DNA of 35,664 nucleotides from Fusibacter paucivorans (GCF_018390735.1 NZ_JAHBCL010000039.1:1-35664), one strand, 5' to 3'; shown: positions 24,532 to 34,820, counted from the stretch's first letter. Numbers and translations are program-made. Notes: generated by a model not told the origin, from the sequence alone.

Positions 24532-25302
24532 ATGACGTATAGCATACCACTTTTAAACATGGTTTTAATTGCCGGTAGGATGGCTGGGATGATTTTTGCA
24601 TCGCCCGTATTTGGCAGTCGCAACTATCCCGTCCATTACAAAATCGGTTTGATGTTCTTTTTAACGCTGTTGATTTATCCGATGGTTCCCATTGATATCA
24701 GTTACCAAGTTGATACGTTCTGGGGCTATGGCTGGTTTTTGGCAAATGAAATTATTATTGGTATTACCTTTGGACTCATCCTAACCATCTATTTTAACTT
24801 TATCTATTTCGCTGGTGATCTTATTGACCGTGATTTGGGATTTGCAATGGTGAATGTTGTCAACCCGCTTGATGAATCGCAAATAGCGGTAACATCCAAT
24901 TTTTTCTATGTGTTTTCAACATTGATTTTCTTGCACCTGAATCTTCACCATGAACTCATTATGGCAATGGTTACTTCTTATGAACGCATTAAAGTCGGCA
25001 CGGCGTTATTGCTTGCACCGACGTATGACGTCTTTATCGATGTCGTCGCAGCATCGATGATATTAGGGTTTCAAATTGCGGCGCCATTTGTGATCACAGT
25101 CTTAATTGCCAATATCATTTTGGCACTTTTATCGAAGGCGATGCCGGGCATGAACATTTTCATACTTGGAATGCCATTCAAAATCTTTTTTGGATTCTTG
25201 CTTTTTATTATACTCATGCCATACTTATACGATATTTTCGGTCGTATTTTACTGGATGGCTTTTATTATATTCAGCGGTTTTTCAGCCTTTTTTCACCTT
25301 GA
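24532..25302 (+). CDS. fliR: Flagellar type III export gate protein FliR
   Basis: FliR completes the gate ring as one subunit per channel. The 256-aa product is strongly hydrophobic with about six membrane helices. Family motifs are visible: GRMAGMIFASPVFGSRNYP near the start, NEIIIGITFGLILTIYFNFI, GDLIDRDLGFAMVNVVNP and LLSKAMPGMNIFILGMPFKI near the end. ATG 24532 is preceded by AGGTG; GTG 24523 and ATG 24526 are possible in-frame alternatives. It sits in the conserved fliP-fliQ-fliR-flhB-flhA order. Confidence 0.95.
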   Translation: MTYSIPLLNMVLIAGRMAGMIFASPVFGSRNYPVHYKIGLMFFLTLLIYPMVPIDISYQVDTFWGYGWFLANEIIIGITFGLILTIYFNFIYFAGDLIDRDLGFAMVNVVNPLDESQIAVTSNFFYVFSTLIFLHLNLHHELIMAMVTSYERIKVGTALLLAPTYDVFIDVVAASMILGFQIAAPFVITVLIANIILALLSKAMPGMNIFILGMPFKIFFGFLLFIILMPYLYDIFGRILLDGFYYIQRFFSLFSP

Positions 25303-25323
25303 TAAGCGATTTGGGGGGAGCTT

Positions 25324-26406
25324 ATGATTCGTCAGTTTGACCTGCAATTGTTTACAGAAGAAAAAACAGAGAGTGCTACGCCGAAGAAAATGCGTGATGC
25401 CAGAGAAAAAGGGCAAGTCGTACAATCAAAAGAACTTAGCACGGCAGTGGCGTTTTTGTCTGTTTTCTTGGCAATGGGCGCAATGAGCGACTATTTGATC
25501 AACGGCATGGTGGGGTACTTTACCATGACCATGAATCTGATCCCCGATGTAGGGCAGATGTTTGAAAGCGAAGACTACAAACTCTATATGGCCGATATGC
25601 TAATGACGATCCTTAAATATGCATTGCCGTTATTGGGCGTTGCGTTGGTTGTCGGCGTTTTGATGAGCTATATACAGGTTGGTTTTCTCTTTACAACGGA
25701 AACACTGATGCCAAAACTTGAAAAAATCAATCCGATGAAGGGTTTTAAAAATATCTTTTCAATGCGATCGCTGGTGGAACTTGTCAAATCAATCGCGAAG
25801 GCGAGTACGTTGCTTTACATTGCGATATCCTATGTCTTGGATCACTTGCCGGAGCTTTTAATAACCTTTGAAATAGAGCCCATTCAAACCATGGGGATCA
25901 TGTGGGATATCATTTTAGGCGTCGTCATGCGCTGTGCGCTCTTTTTGTTTATTGTCGCGATATTTGATTACGCCTATAAAAGGTGGAAAAACAGCAAAGA
26001 TCTCATGATGACCAAGCAGGAAATCAAAGATGAATACAAGCAGAGTGAAGGTGATCCGAAACTCAAGGCGAAGATCAAAGAAAAACAGCGTGCCTTTGCC
26101 ATGAGCAGGATGATGCAGAGTGTTCCCGAAGCTGATGTCGTCATAACGAACCCAACGCATTTTGCCATTGCGATAAAATACGATTCTGATAAAAGTGATG
26201 CACCCGTCGTGACGGCCAAGGGACAAGACTTGGTCGCCATGAATATCAAACGCATTGCAACTGAAAATGCAGTTCCCATTGTGGAAAATAAACCCCTTGC
26301 TCAAACGCTGTTTAGGACAGTAGAAATTGGTCAGGCGATTCCGCCGGATCTCTATGAAGCCGTAGCAGAAGTCTTAGCATATGTCTATAAACTCAATCGC
26401 GCATAG
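25324..26406 (+). CDS. flhB: Flagellar export switch protein FlhB
   Basis: FlhB controls substrate specificity by cleaving itself within NPTH. The Gram-positive N-terminus MIRQFDLQLFTEEKTESATP and KKMRDAREKGQVVQSKEL is followed by four membrane helices (about residues 35-215). The cytoplasmic domain contains NPTH at residues 276-279 (VVITNPTHFAIAIKYD), so autocleavage should work. At 360 aa it is normal. GGGGGGAG precedes the ATG. FliK, encoded upstream, is its expected partner. Confidence 0.96.
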   Translation: MIRQFDLQLFTEEKTESATPKKMRDAREKGQVVQSKELSTAVAFLSVFLAMGAMSDYLINGMVGYFTMTMNLIPDVGQMFESEDYKLYMADMLMTILKYALPLLGVALVVGVLMSYIQVGFLFTTETLMPKLEKINPMKGFKNIFSMRSLVELVKSIAKASTLLYIAISYVLDHLPELLITFEIEPIQTMGIMWDIILGVVMRCALFLFIVAIFDYAYKRWKNSKDLMMTKQEIKDEYKQSEGDPKLKAKIKEKQRAFAMSRMMQSVPEADVVITNPTHFAIAIKYDSDKSDAPVVTAKGQDLVAMNIKRIATENAVPIVENKPLAQTLFRTVEIGQAIPPDLYEAVAEVLAYVYKLNRA

Positions 26407-26415
26407 GAGGAAAAC

Positions 26416-28452
26416 ATGCGTTTTAACGACGTCATTATGGCAGTGGTTGTCATTGTCATTATTCTCTTAATTATTATACCCGTGCCGCTCGGGTGGCTTG
26501 ATTTTTTTCTGGCACTTAATATTTCGCTGGCACTTATGATTCTCGTTATTTCGATGTTTGTTCGGGAAACATTGGAGTTTTCTGTTTTTCCGTCAATTTT
26601 GCTCATTACGACGATGTTTCGTCTGGCGCTTAATATTTCAACAACACGTTATATTTTGTCAGAAGGTCAAGCGGGAGAAGTCATCGATACATTTGGCAGT
26701 TTTGTTATTGGCGGTAATGCCATCGTCGGTTTCATTATCTTTATGATTATTGTCATCATTCAGTTCTTGGTTATTACCAAAGGTTCTGAGCGGGTCTCGG
26801 AAGTTGCTGCGAGGTTTACACTGGATGCAATGCCCGGGAAACAGATGGCAATAGACGCCGATCTTAATTCAGGACTTATCAATGAAAATGAAGCGAAGGA
26901 GCGCCGAAAAAAAATTCAGCGCGAATCTGATTTTTACGGCTCGATGGATGGTGCCAGCAAGTTCGTTAAAGGGGATGCCATTGCCGGTATTATTATTACA
27001 CTAATCAACATTGTTGCAGGTTTTCTGATCGGTGCTTTCACCATGAATCTGACATTGGTGGAATCGATTTCGAAGTTTACGTTATTAACTGTCGGCGATG
27101 GTTTGGTAAGCCAGATTCCCGCGCTGATGATTTCCGTCGCCACCGGTATTATCGTAACGCGGGCGGCGTCAGAGTCCAATCTGGGGACTGATGTCATCGG
27201 ACAGCTCTTTGCACAAAGCCGTGTTTTATTTATCGTCGGCGGGGTCCTTATCTTACTGGCAATTATTACACCGCTGCCGAATATTCCATTTTTTCTTATT
27301 GGCTCGCTGATTATTTTTATGGGAACGCGCGTTATGACCAAGGATAAGAAAGAAGCGGCCGCTGAGGTCGAGCATGAGCCAAAGGCAGAGCGACCTGAAG
27401 AAGATATTCGGAGACCCGAAAATATTGTGCCGCTGTTGCAAGTGGATCCAATAGAGCTCGAATTCGGTTACGGTATTATCCCGCTAGCCGACCCTAATCA
27501 AGGCGGCGACCTCTATGACCGACTCGTCATGATCAGGCGGCAAATTGCGCTGGAACTTGGCATTGTCGTCCCTATTATCCGCTTGCGGGATAACATTCAA
27601 CTGGATTCAAACGAGTACCTGATTAAGATAAAGGGGAATGATGTGGCAGGTGGTAATATCGTCTTTGATCATTACATCGCCATGAGTCCCGGCAGCGTTG
27701 AAGGTGAAATTCAGGGGATTGATACCATCGAACCGGCATTTGGACTCCCGGCGAAATGGATTAAAGCGGACTTGCGTGAAAAAGCGGAATTGCTCGGCTA
27801 TACGGTTGTCGATCCGTCTTCTGTCATTTCAACGCATTTAACGGAAGTGATTAAAAAGAATGCGCATGACCTCCTCAGTCGTGAAGATGTCAAACAATTG
27901 ATTGACAATGTCAGGGAGAACAATGCAGCGTTGCTGGATGAATTGATGCCGAGTCTCATGGGATACGGCGATATTCAGAAAGTACTCGTCAACCTTTTGC
28001 GAGAAGGTGTTTCCGTCAGAAATTTAGTGACGATTTTAGAAACCTTGGCCGACTTTGCCAAATCGACGCGCGATGTGAATATTCTCACAGAATATGTGAG
28101 ACAGCGCTTGTCGAGACAGCTTTCAAAAATGTATTTTCCATTTGGCAAAGCACAGGTCGTAACTTTGGAGCAAAGCCTTGAAAACATGCTGATGGAAGCG
28201 ATTGATCAGAATGAAACGGGTACTTTTTTATCACTGGATCCAATGACATCGCAAAAGATTATTGCGAGTCTATCCAATGAAATCCGAAAGCTCATGCAGA
28301 TGGGTGAGCAGCCAATTGTCGTTACAGCGCCAATTGTAAGACTTTATTTTAAAAGATTATCGGAACAATCGATTCCAGATTTGATCGTTTTATCGTATAA
28401 TGAAATAGAATCAAGTATTGATGTACAATCAGCCGGGATGGTGAGTATCTAG
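26416..28452 (+). CDS. flhA: Flagellar export protein FlhA
   Basis: FlhA forms the nonameric export ring and docks chaperone-substrate pairs. The N-terminal half has about eight membrane helices with the FHIPEP region variant SVFPSILLITTMFRLALNIS followed by TTRYIL, and KGDAIAGIIITLINIVAGF. The cytoplasmic half from about residue 310 includes VPIIRLRDNIQLDSNEYLIK and EQLGY-like ELLGYTVVDPSSVISTHLTE. At 678 aa it is normal. AGGAGG precedes the ATG. The flhF start codon follows its stop without a gap. Confidence 0.96.
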   Translation: MRFNDVIMAVVVIVIILLIIIPVPLGWLDFFLALNISLALMILVISMFVRETLEFSVFPSILLITTMFRLALNISTTRYILSEGQAGEVIDTFGSFVIGGNAIVGFIIFMIIVIIQFLVITKGSERVSEVAARFTLDAMPGKQMAIDADLNSGLINENEAKERRKKIQRESDFYGSMDGASKFVKGDAIAGIIITLINIVAGFLIGAFTMNLTLVESISKFTLLTVGDGLVSQIPALMISVATGIIVTRAASESNLGTDVIGQLFAQSRVLFIVGGVLILLAIITPLPNIPFFLIGSLIIFMGTRVMTKDKKEAAAEVEHEPKAERPEEDIRRPENIVPLLQVDPIELEFGYGIIPLADPNQGGDLYDRLVMIRRQIALELGIVVPIIRLRDNIQLDSNEYLIKIKGNDVAGGNIVFDHYIAMSPGSVEGEIQGIDTIEPAFGLPAKWIKADLREKAELLGYTVVDPSSVISTHLTEVIKKNAHDLLSREDVKQLIDNVRENNAALLDELMPSLMGYGDIQKVLVNLLREGVSVRNLVTILETLADFAKSTRDVNILTEYVRQRLSRQLSKMYFPFGKAQVVTLEQSLENMLMEAIDQNETGTFLSLDPMTSQKIIASLSNEIRKLMQMGEQPIVVTAPIVRLYFKRLSEQSIPDLIVLSYNEIESSIDVQSAGMVSI

Positions 28453-29601
28453 ATGAAAGTAAAACGTTATCTCGTTCATGATATGAACGAAGCGATGATA
28501 AAAATTAAAAGTGAGCTTGGCATGGATGCAGTGATACTCAATACCCGTAAAATCAAAAAAGGCGGTCTTTTTAAATTTTTCAGCAAACCGCTTTTGGAAG
28601 TTGTTGCGGCAATAGACGAGCAGCCAATTAGTACGACGAAGCAAGTGCCAATTGCCGCGCGAACAGAACACAGCGAGGTACCCCCTGTCATTAGGGAGGC
28701 GCCTGCACCAAACAAATCTGAACTTGAGATGAGTGAGCTTAAGGATATGGTCGCGGCATTGATTAAAAAAGTCGAATCCATCGAAAATAAAACAGAGCCC
28801 GCAACTGAAACAGAAACACCGTCTGATCGGTATATTGAAGTCTTAAAAGAACTTGAAATACAAGCGCCGATTGCTAAGAAAATTATTGAAATTGTACAGC
28901 GTCAGATTAATTTATCAGAAAAGAATCATGATACGGTGATGAATGCGATTAAAGTCATTGCACGCGAGTACTTAGGCGATATAAAAACCATTGATACCGA
29001 TATGCCTGGGAAGCCGTCGGTGTACATGTTTTTAGGGCCGACAGGCGTTGGCAAAACGACGACGCTGGCAAAAATCGCTGCAAGACTGGCACTCGTGGAC
29101 AACAAGCAAGTCGGGCTCATTACCGCAGATACTTATCGGATTGCAGCTGTAGAACAGCTTAAAACGTACAGCGAAATATTGGGGATCCCGCTTGAAGTGA
29201 TTTATGAAGCCGATGAGCTCGATACCGCTGTAAAACACTTTAAAGATAAAGACTATATTCTGATTGATACTGCCGGGCGCAGTCACAAGAGCAAAGAGCT
29301 AAAGAGCGATTATGATGAACTCGTGCATTATTTAGATGATGTCAATATTTTTCTCGTTCTCAGTATGACGACATCTTATAAAGATTTAAAGAGTATTATT
29401 GATTCCTATCAGTTTTTAGAGCAATATCGGTTGTTGTTTACAAAACTCGACGAAGCCAATTCATTTGGCAATATATTGAATACGAGAGTGTTAACAGGTC
29501 AACCGCTTTCATACTTTACCATAGGACAAAGTGTTCCAGATGATATTGAAGTCGCAGATAAGGAGCGGATTATACAGTACATTTTCGAAACTGAGTCTTA
29601 A
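28453..29601 (+). CDS. flhF: Flagellar biosynthesis GTPase FlhF
   Basis: FlhF is an SRP-type GTPase that directs where flagella form. The N-terminal B domain begins MKVKRYLVHDMNEAMIKIKS and continues ELGMDAVILNTRKIKKGG. A linker and N domain follow, then the G domain with P-loop GPTGVGKTTT (residues 195-204), ITADTYRIAAVEQLKTYSEI, DTAGRSHKS and TKLDEA. At 382 aa it is normal. Its ATG abuts the flhA stop, with only a weak GGTGAG upstream, so it is probably translated by coupling. It pairs with flhG next door. Confidence 0.95.
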   Translation: MKVKRYLVHDMNEAMIKIKSELGMDAVILNTRKIKKGGLFKFFSKPLLEVVAAIDEQPISTTKQVPIAARTEHSEVPPVIREAPAPNKSELEMSELKDMVAALIKKVESIENKTEPATETETPSDRYIEVLKELEIQAPIAKKIIEIVQRQINLSEKNHDTVMNAIKVIAREYLGDIKTIDTDMPGKPSVYMFLGPTGVGKTTTLAKIAARLALVDNKQVGLITADTYRIAAVEQLKTYSEILGIPLEVIYEADELDTAVKHFKDKDYILIDTAGRSHKSKELKSDYDELVHYLDDVNIFLVLSMTTSYKDLKSIIDSYQFLEQYRLLFTKLDEANSFGNILNTRVLTGQPLSYFTIGQSVPDDIEVADKERIIQYIFETES

Positions 29602-29625
29602 TTCATATTGCGTTTGGGGGATACA

Positions 29626-30483
29626 ATGGATCAAGCACAAAAATTAAGAGAGATTATCAATCAATCTGATCCAAATGAAGCGGGCGATGCGCGGATCATT
29701 ACGGTCTCGAGTGGCAAGGGCGGCGTCGGCAAGACGAATTTCACCGTCAACATCGGTATTGCACTTGGAAAATTGGGCAAAAAAGTGACGATTATTGATG
29801 CTGATTTGGGACTTGCAAACGTCGACGTACTCTTGGGCATTGTACCGAAATATAATTTATCGCATGTTTTAAAAGGTGAAGCGACTGTTCAGGAAATTAT
29901 TGTAAACGGTCCCTACAATATTAATGTCATTTCCGGCGGGTCTGGGATTATGGATCTTATTGATCTCGACCAGAATCAGCTTGAAAAATTGATTCATTCA
30001 TTGAAATATTGCAATGAAATATCAGATTATATATTAATTGATACGGGTGCCGGTCTCAGTAAATCTGTCTTGTCATTTGTGGATGCCGCATCCGATATTG
30101 TGATTGTCATCACACCGGATCCAACATCCATAACAGATGCCTATGCACTGATTAAAAACATTATCAAAGATGAAGACAAAAAAATAAAGCTCATTATCAA
30201 TCGTGTCGAATCCAATGAAGAGGGAGATGAGGTCTTTAACAAGCTAGAACAAGCCGTTTCGAAATTTTTAGATAAGTCATTGGAGAATTTGGGGTATATA
30301 TTTGAAGACAACAATCTAAAAAAAGCTGTTCGTAAACAGATGCCGGTGATTGAAGCTTATCCGCGTGCGATTTCCAGCAAAGGGATTGAAAATATCGCTT
30401 ATAATCTTGAACACAACAGCAAGTATACGAAAACGACAAATAATTTTAGGGGCTTCCTAAATAAATTAATGAGTAAAATATAG
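29626..30483 (+). CDS. flhG: MinD/ParA-like ATPase FlhG (YlxH)
   Basis: FlhG controls flagellar number and stimulates FlhF GTPase activity. The deviant Walker A is VSSGKGGVGKTNFTVNIG (from about residue 27), followed by VTIIDADLGLANVDVLLG, LIDTGAGLSKSVLSFV and TPDPTSITDAYALIK, all typical of the MinD/FlhG family. The N-terminal MDQAQKLREIINQ resembles the DQAxxLR FlhF-activating motif. ATG 29626 is preferred because GGGGG lies 5 bases upstream; an in-frame TTG at 29608 has no site. At 285 aa it is normal. Confidence 0.94.
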   Translation: MDQAQKLREIINQSDPNEAGDARIITVSSGKGGVGKTNFTVNIGIALGKLGKKVTIIDADLGLANVDVLLGIVPKYNLSHVLKGEATVQEIIVNGPYNINVISGGSGIMDLIDLDQNQLEKLIHSLKYCNEISDYILIDTGAGLSKSVLSFVDAASDIVIVITPDPTSITDAYALIKNIIKDEDKKIKLIINRVESNEEGDEVFNKLEQAVSKFLDKSLENLGYIFEDNNLKKAVRKQMPVIEAYPRAISSKGIENIAYNLEHNSKYTKTTNNFRGFLNKLMSKI

Positions 30484-30491
30484 GTGGTGGC

Positions 30492-31226
30492 ATGGACGGT
30501 TTCACAAAGTTTTTAAAAATAGCTGATGAAATCGATATAATGATCTTTAAAAATGATAAGACGTCGCTGACATTGAAAGCATTTGTCTATGATATTCCAA
30601 GTGATTCAGATCTGGTCATTTCCAATCCGATATCGGAGGGAAACCTTTATCCAATGGAGCGCCAATACGAATACTATTTCAGATTTTATATAGAAAATGC
30701 CGGCATGTATCTTTTTAAGGGCAATGTTGTCAATCGCATTACTTATGACAACTTGCCTGCGGTACAAGTGAAACTGGTATCAGAGATTAAACGTGTACAA
30801 CGACGCCGCTTTTTTAGGGTGCGGCTCATGTCACATGGCAGTTTTTATGAAGAGCGGCAGCTTACAGAAGGCGAAATTGAAATTATGCGGCAAAAGTTAA
30901 AGAAGCGATTTGCCAATGAACAGGACATTATTATTGATGAGACAGTTATTGATAAAACTGAATTTGAGACGCTCGATTTGAGTGGTGGCGGCTTGAGAGT
31001 AGAGACGACGGCAGCTTATCAAATCGGTGATTTTGTTGAAGGTGAATTTATTATTAGCGGAAATATGGTAAAATTTAAAGGTGAAGTGACAAGGTGTGAA
31101 AAAAACGCGTCCAATCGGAATGAAGTGGGTATAAGATTCTTAGAGCTCGATGAAAACACACAATCCAAGATAGTCGCTTATGTCTTTGAAATTGAGCGAA
31201 ATTTTATAAAAAAGGGTTTGATATGA
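30492..31226 (+). CDS. PilZ domain c-di-GMP receptor, YcgR/MotI-like
   Basis: PilZ proteins next to flagellar genes bind c-di-GMP and brake the motor. The N-terminal half (about residues 1-100) is a YcgR_2/PilZN-like beta domain. The PilZ signature is complete: RRRFFRVR at residues 104-111 and DLSGGG at 162-167, followed by EVGIRFLELDE. B. subtilis YpfA/MotI has the same layout and acts on MotA. At 244 aa it is normal. GGTGG precedes the ATG, and it overlaps cheB by 4 bases. The target here is inferred. Confidence 0.9.
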   Translation: MDGFTKFLKIADEIDIMIFKNDKTSLTLKAFVYDIPSDSDLVISNPISEGNLYPMERQYEYYFRFYIENAGMYLFKGNVVNRITYDNLPAVQVKLVSEIKRVQRRRFFRVRLMSHGSFYEERQLTEGEIEIMRQKLKKRFANEQDIIIDETVIDKTEFETLDLSGGGLRVETTAAYQIGDFVEGEFIISGNMVKFKGEVTRCEKNASNRNEVGIRFLELDENTQSKIVAYVFEIERNFIKKGLI

Positions 31227-32287
31227 TGAAGATTAAAGTATTGGTCGTAGATGATTCAGCATTTATGCGCAAAGTGATTTCAGACATGGTCTTGTCTGAT
31301 CCAATGATGGAAGTCGTTGCAACCGCCAAAAATGGACAAGATGCACTTCAAAAAATCAGCACTTATCATCCAGATGTCGTAACACTTGATATTGAAATGC
31401 CCGTGATGGATGGCTTGTCAGCGCTGAAGGAAATTATGAATAATTCGCCGCTGCCGGTCATTATGCTTAGCAGTCTTACAAAAAAAGGTGCTGACGAAAC
31501 ATTGAAAGCGCTTGACTTAGGAGCCATTGACTTTATTACAAAACCATCTTCACTGATTAAAGTATCGACGCCGGAGGTTCGCGATGAGCTCCTTGGTAAG
31601 ATCAGGGCGGCGAGTAAGGTTAAAATCACACAGCCGATGAAACGGCATACCATTGCTGAAAGACCGGTTACTCAGCATCTTAAGAGCACGGCATCGCCGA
31701 AGGGCAGTACGCATTTTAAAAAACTGATTGCCATTGGCACTTCGACAGGTGGACCGAGAGCATTGCAGGAAGTGGTGCCGCTTTTTCCAAAAGATATTGA
31801 CGCCGGTATTGTCATGGTGCAGCATATGCCGCCGGGATTTACAAAGTCTTTGGCTGAACGGCTTGACGGCATGAGTCAAATTCATGTCAAGGAAGCGGAA
31901 GACGGTGATATCATTCGTGCAGGGTGTGCTTATCTCGCGCCGGGTGACAGTCACCTAAAAGTATATAAACAAGCTGGACAATATGTGATAAAATTAGATA
32001 ATGGCGAACGCGTCAGCGGGCATAAACCTTCAGTAGATGCCATGATGTATTCAATCGCCGAATTAAATGAAAGAAATATAATCGGGGTTATTATGACTGG
32101 TATGGGTGCCGATGGCGCAAATGGGCTTAAAGCGGTCAAGGCCAATAAAGCCTATGTCATAGCTCAGGACGAAGCAAGTTGTGTGGTATTTGGAATGCCG
32201 AAATCAACAATCAAACTAGGTGTTGTAGACAAGGTAGCTAGCCTTTCTAATATTACGAATGAAATCATTAAAGCCATGGAGGTGTAG
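31223..32287 (+). CDS. cheB: Chemotaxis protein-glutamate methylesterase CheB
   Basis: CheB removes methyl groups from chemoreceptors and can deamidate glutamines. The receiver domain has phospho-acceptor Asp56 (VTLDIEMPVMDG). The methylesterase domain shows the full catalytic triad: Ser174 in GTSTGGPRAL, His201 in QHMPPGFT and Asp297 in GMGADGAN. At 354 aa it is normal. It starts at tandem ATG ATG (31223 or 31226), overlapping the PilZ gene. No cheR lies in the window, so the methyltransferase must be encoded elsewhere. Confidence 0.96.
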   Translation: MMKIKVLVVDDSAFMRKVISDMVLSDPMMEVVATAKNGQDALQKISTYHPDVVTLDIEMPVMDGLSALKEIMNNSPLPVIMLSSLTKKGADETLKALDLGAIDFITKPSSLIKVSTPEVRDELLGKIRAASKVKITQPMKRHTIAERPVTQHLKSTASPKGSTHFKKLIAIGTSTGGPRALQEVVPLFPKDIDAGIVMVQHMPPGFTKSLAERLDGMSQIHVKEAEDGDIIRAGCAYLAPGDSHLKVYKQAGQYVIKLDNGERVSGHKPSVDAMMYSIAELNERNIIGVIMTGMGADGANGLKAVKANKAYVIAQDEASCVVFGMPKSTIKLGVVDKVASLSNITNEIIKAMEV

Positions 32288-32292
32288 TGCAA

Positions 32293-34353
32293 ATGGATAT
32301 GAGTCAATATTTGGAAATTTTTATCGACGAATCTAAAGAGCACTTGCAGACAATGAATGAAATTCTGCTCGTGCTTGAAAACAATGTAGAAGATGTATCG
32401 CACATAGGAGAAATTTTTAGAATTGCACATACCTTAAAAGGCATGTCTGGGACGATGGGCTTTACGAAGCTGGCTGATTTAACACATAAAATGGAAAATG
32501 TTTTAGACCTCGTACGAAATGGCGAACTCAGTATTACCTCTACGATTGTCGACGTCTTGTTCGAATGTTTCGATGCACTTGAAGAGTATATTGACAATTT
32601 GGAGAAAACAGGTAATGAAGGTGACCTCGATTCATCAGAACTCGTCCAAAAACTTCAAGTAATCGCACAAAAGGGCGAAGTGACAACGAGTAAGACGGCG
32701 AAAAAAGCGGCAGCTGCACCGACGCCAAAAGTTGAAACTAAACCGGAAGATGAAAGTGTTTTTACACTTTCCGTTAATGATGTCGGCAGCATTATCAACA
32801 AGGCCATTGAAATGGGCGTTAAGCCTTATATGATTAAAGTCATCTTGGATCAGGGGTGTATGCTGAAAGCGGCACGTGCTTTTATCATTTTCAATACGCT
32901 TGAACGATTTGGCGAAATCATCAAATCCTATCCGCTGGCGGAAGAAATTGAAGACGAAAAATTTGACGACAGTTTTGAAGTGCTCTATTTTTCGAAGCTC
33001 GATGAACAATATTGTCATTCTGAACTCATGAAGATTTCAGAAGTGAAAAATATCATTATTCGCGAGTTAAGTGAAAGTGATGCCGCTGTTGAAGCAGTCA
33101 AAGAAGATGTTGAAGTCACCATGGCTGAAACAGAAGTTGAAGTAAAAGCAGCAAAACCTGCAAAACGAAAAGAAGATGCAAATGCAAAGAGCAATGATAA
33201 AGGCAAGACATCTAAAACAGTACGTGTCGAAATTGGAAGGCTTGATAACTTGATGAACCTCGTCAGTGAGCTCATCATTATTAAAACACGGCTTGAAGAT
33301 CTCGATTCTTCATCAAACCGTAATAATATGAATGAAGCGATAGAATATCTTGAACGGATTACCACAAGCTTGCACGATGCTGTTATGAAAGTTAGAATGG
33401 TACCGGTTGAGCGGACTTTTAACCGTTTTCCAAGGCTGGTTCGCGACCTTTCAAAAGAATTAGGTAAAAATATTAAACTGTTTATGTCTGGTGAAGAAAC
33501 AGAAGTTGACAGAACGGTTATTGATGAAATTGGCGATCCGCTTATTCACCTCATCCGTAATTCACTTGACCATGGGATTGAATCACCGGCTGATCGTGTT
33601 AAGTCAGGTAAAGATGAAAGTGGTTTTGTGGCGCTTCGTGCATATCCTGACGGCAATACCGTTGTGATTGAAGTGGAAGATGACGGCAAGGGCATTGATC
33701 CAGAAGTCATTAAACGAAAAGCCATTGATAAAAAACTCATTACGGTTGATGAAGGCGAACAAATGTCTGAAAAGGAAATTATCAATCTGCTCTTTGCCGC
33801 TGGATTCAGCACAGCTGAGCAAGTAACGGATATTTCGGGCAGAGGTGTTGGTCTCGATGTCGTCAAGACGAAAATTGAAGCGATCAACGGTACGGTAGAA
33901 GTTGTTTCCAATCTTGGTCAAGGCAGTAAGTTCATTATCCGCCTGCCGTTGACATTGGCAATTATCCAAGCATTAATGGTTAACCTAGACGAAGAGAAAT
34001 ACGCGATACCGCTTAATAACATCAAGGAAATCACAACCATTGATCCTGCCAAGATTACAATGGTCCAAGAACAGGAAGTGGTATTGTACCGCAACAAGAC
34101 GCTGCCAATCATTCGCATGAAGGACGTCTTGGATTTCCCTTCTACAGAAGAAGTGCCGGAAGAACTCATTACCGTTATTGTTAAAAAGGGTGAAATTGAA
34201 GCCGGACTGGTTGTTGACAGCTTAATTGGACAGCAAGAAATCGTTATCAAATCCTTAGGTAAATATTTGACCGGCATTAAAGCGATTGCCGGCGCAACGA
34301 TCTTGGGTAATGGTAGTGTCGCATTAATCGTAGATCCGAATCAATTATTCTAG
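32293..34353 (+). CDS. cheA: Chemotaxis histidine kinase CheA
   Basis: CheA autophosphorylates at receptor arrays and feeds CheY and CheB. Domains in order: Hpt with His46 (RIAHTLKGMSGTMGF); a P2 response-regulator-binding region (about 155-260); an Ala/Lys/Glu linker; the P3 dimerisation helices (VEIGRLDNLMNLVSELIIIK); P4 ATPase with HLIRNSLDHGIE, VEDDGKGID and GRGVGLDVVKTKIE; and a P5 CheW-like domain. About 686 aa is normal. ATG 32293 has GGAGGTG upstream; a GTG at 32287 overlapping the cheB stop is less likely. Confidence 0.97.
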   Translation: MDMSQYLEIFIDESKEHLQTMNEILLVLENNVEDVSHIGEIFRIAHTLKGMSGTMGFTKLADLTHKMENVLDLVRNGELSITSTIVDVLFECFDALEEYIDNLEKTGNEGDLDSSELVQKLQVIAQKGEVTTSKTAKKAAAAPTPKVETKPEDESVFTLSVNDVGSIINKAIEMGVKPYMIKVILDQGCMLKAARAFIIFNTLERFGEIIKSYPLAEEIEDEKFDDSFEVLYFSKLDEQYCHSELMKISEVKNIIIRELSESDAAVEAVKEDVEVTMAETEVEVKAAKPAKRKEDANAKSNDKGKTSKTVRVEIGRLDNLMNLVSELIIIKTRLEDLDSSSNRNNMNEAIEYLERITTSLHDAVMKVRMVPVERTFNRFPRLVRDLSKELGKNIKLFMSGEETEVDRTVIDEIGDPLIHLIRNSLDHGIESPADRVKSGKDESGFVALRAYPDGNTVVIEVEDDGKGIDPEVIKRKAIDKKLITVDEGEQMSEKEIINLLFAAGFSTAEQVTDISGRGVGLDVVKTKIEAINGTVEVVSNLGQGSKFIIRLPLTLAIIQALMVNLDEEKYAIPLNNIKEITTIDPAKITMVQEQEVVLYRNKTLPIIRMKDVLDFPSTEEVPEELITVIVKKGEIEAGLVVDSLIGQQEIVIKSLGKYLTGIKAIAGATILGNGSVALIVDPNQLF

Positions 34354-34367
34354 GGAGGTAGCGAAAA

Positions 34368-34802
34368 ATGAGTGAAATCAAAGAATTTGTGACATACAGG
34401 CTTAATGAAGAATATTATGGCATTGATATCAACAATGTTGAAAACATTGAAAAAGTACTGCCGATTACACGTGTTCCCTATACACCGCCTTATGTAAAGG
34501 GCGTCGTCAACCTCCGCGGTATTATCGTGCCGGTTGTCGATCTGAGGACGCGTTTTGGACTTATGCCAATCGAAGCAACAGACGAATCAAGAATCATCAT
34601 TGTCAATGTGGAAGAATTAAAGATCGGCATGCTGGTTGATTCCTCATCTGAAGTGCTTCAGATTTCAGATGACGATATTGATGCGGCGCCCAATGTTCGA
34701 AAAGACAACAACAATGAATTTGTCAAATACATTGGCAAAAAAAATGAACGCATCATCATGTTGATTGATTTAATGAAAGTATTAAGTATTGAAGCGCAAT
34801 AG
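34368..34802 (+). CDS. cheW: Chemotaxis coupling protein CheW
   Basis: CheW links CheA to chemoreceptors. This 144-aa single CheW domain has EFVTYRLNEEYYGIDINNVE, ITRVPYTPPYVKGVVNLRGI and VPVVDLRTRFGL, a near-consensus sequence. GGGAGG precedes the ATG by a few bases. It lies between cheA and cheC as in Bacillus; no second coupling protein (CheV) is in the window. Confidence 0.96.
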   Translation: MSEIKEFVTYRLNEEYYGIDINNVENIEKVLPITRVPYTPPYVKGVVNLRGIIVPVVDLRTRFGLMPIEATDESRIIIVNVEELKIGMLVDSSSEVLQISDDDIDAAPNVRKDNNNEFVKYIGKKNERIIMLIDLMKVLSIEAQ

Positions 34803-34820
34803 CGCTTGGTAGGAGATAAA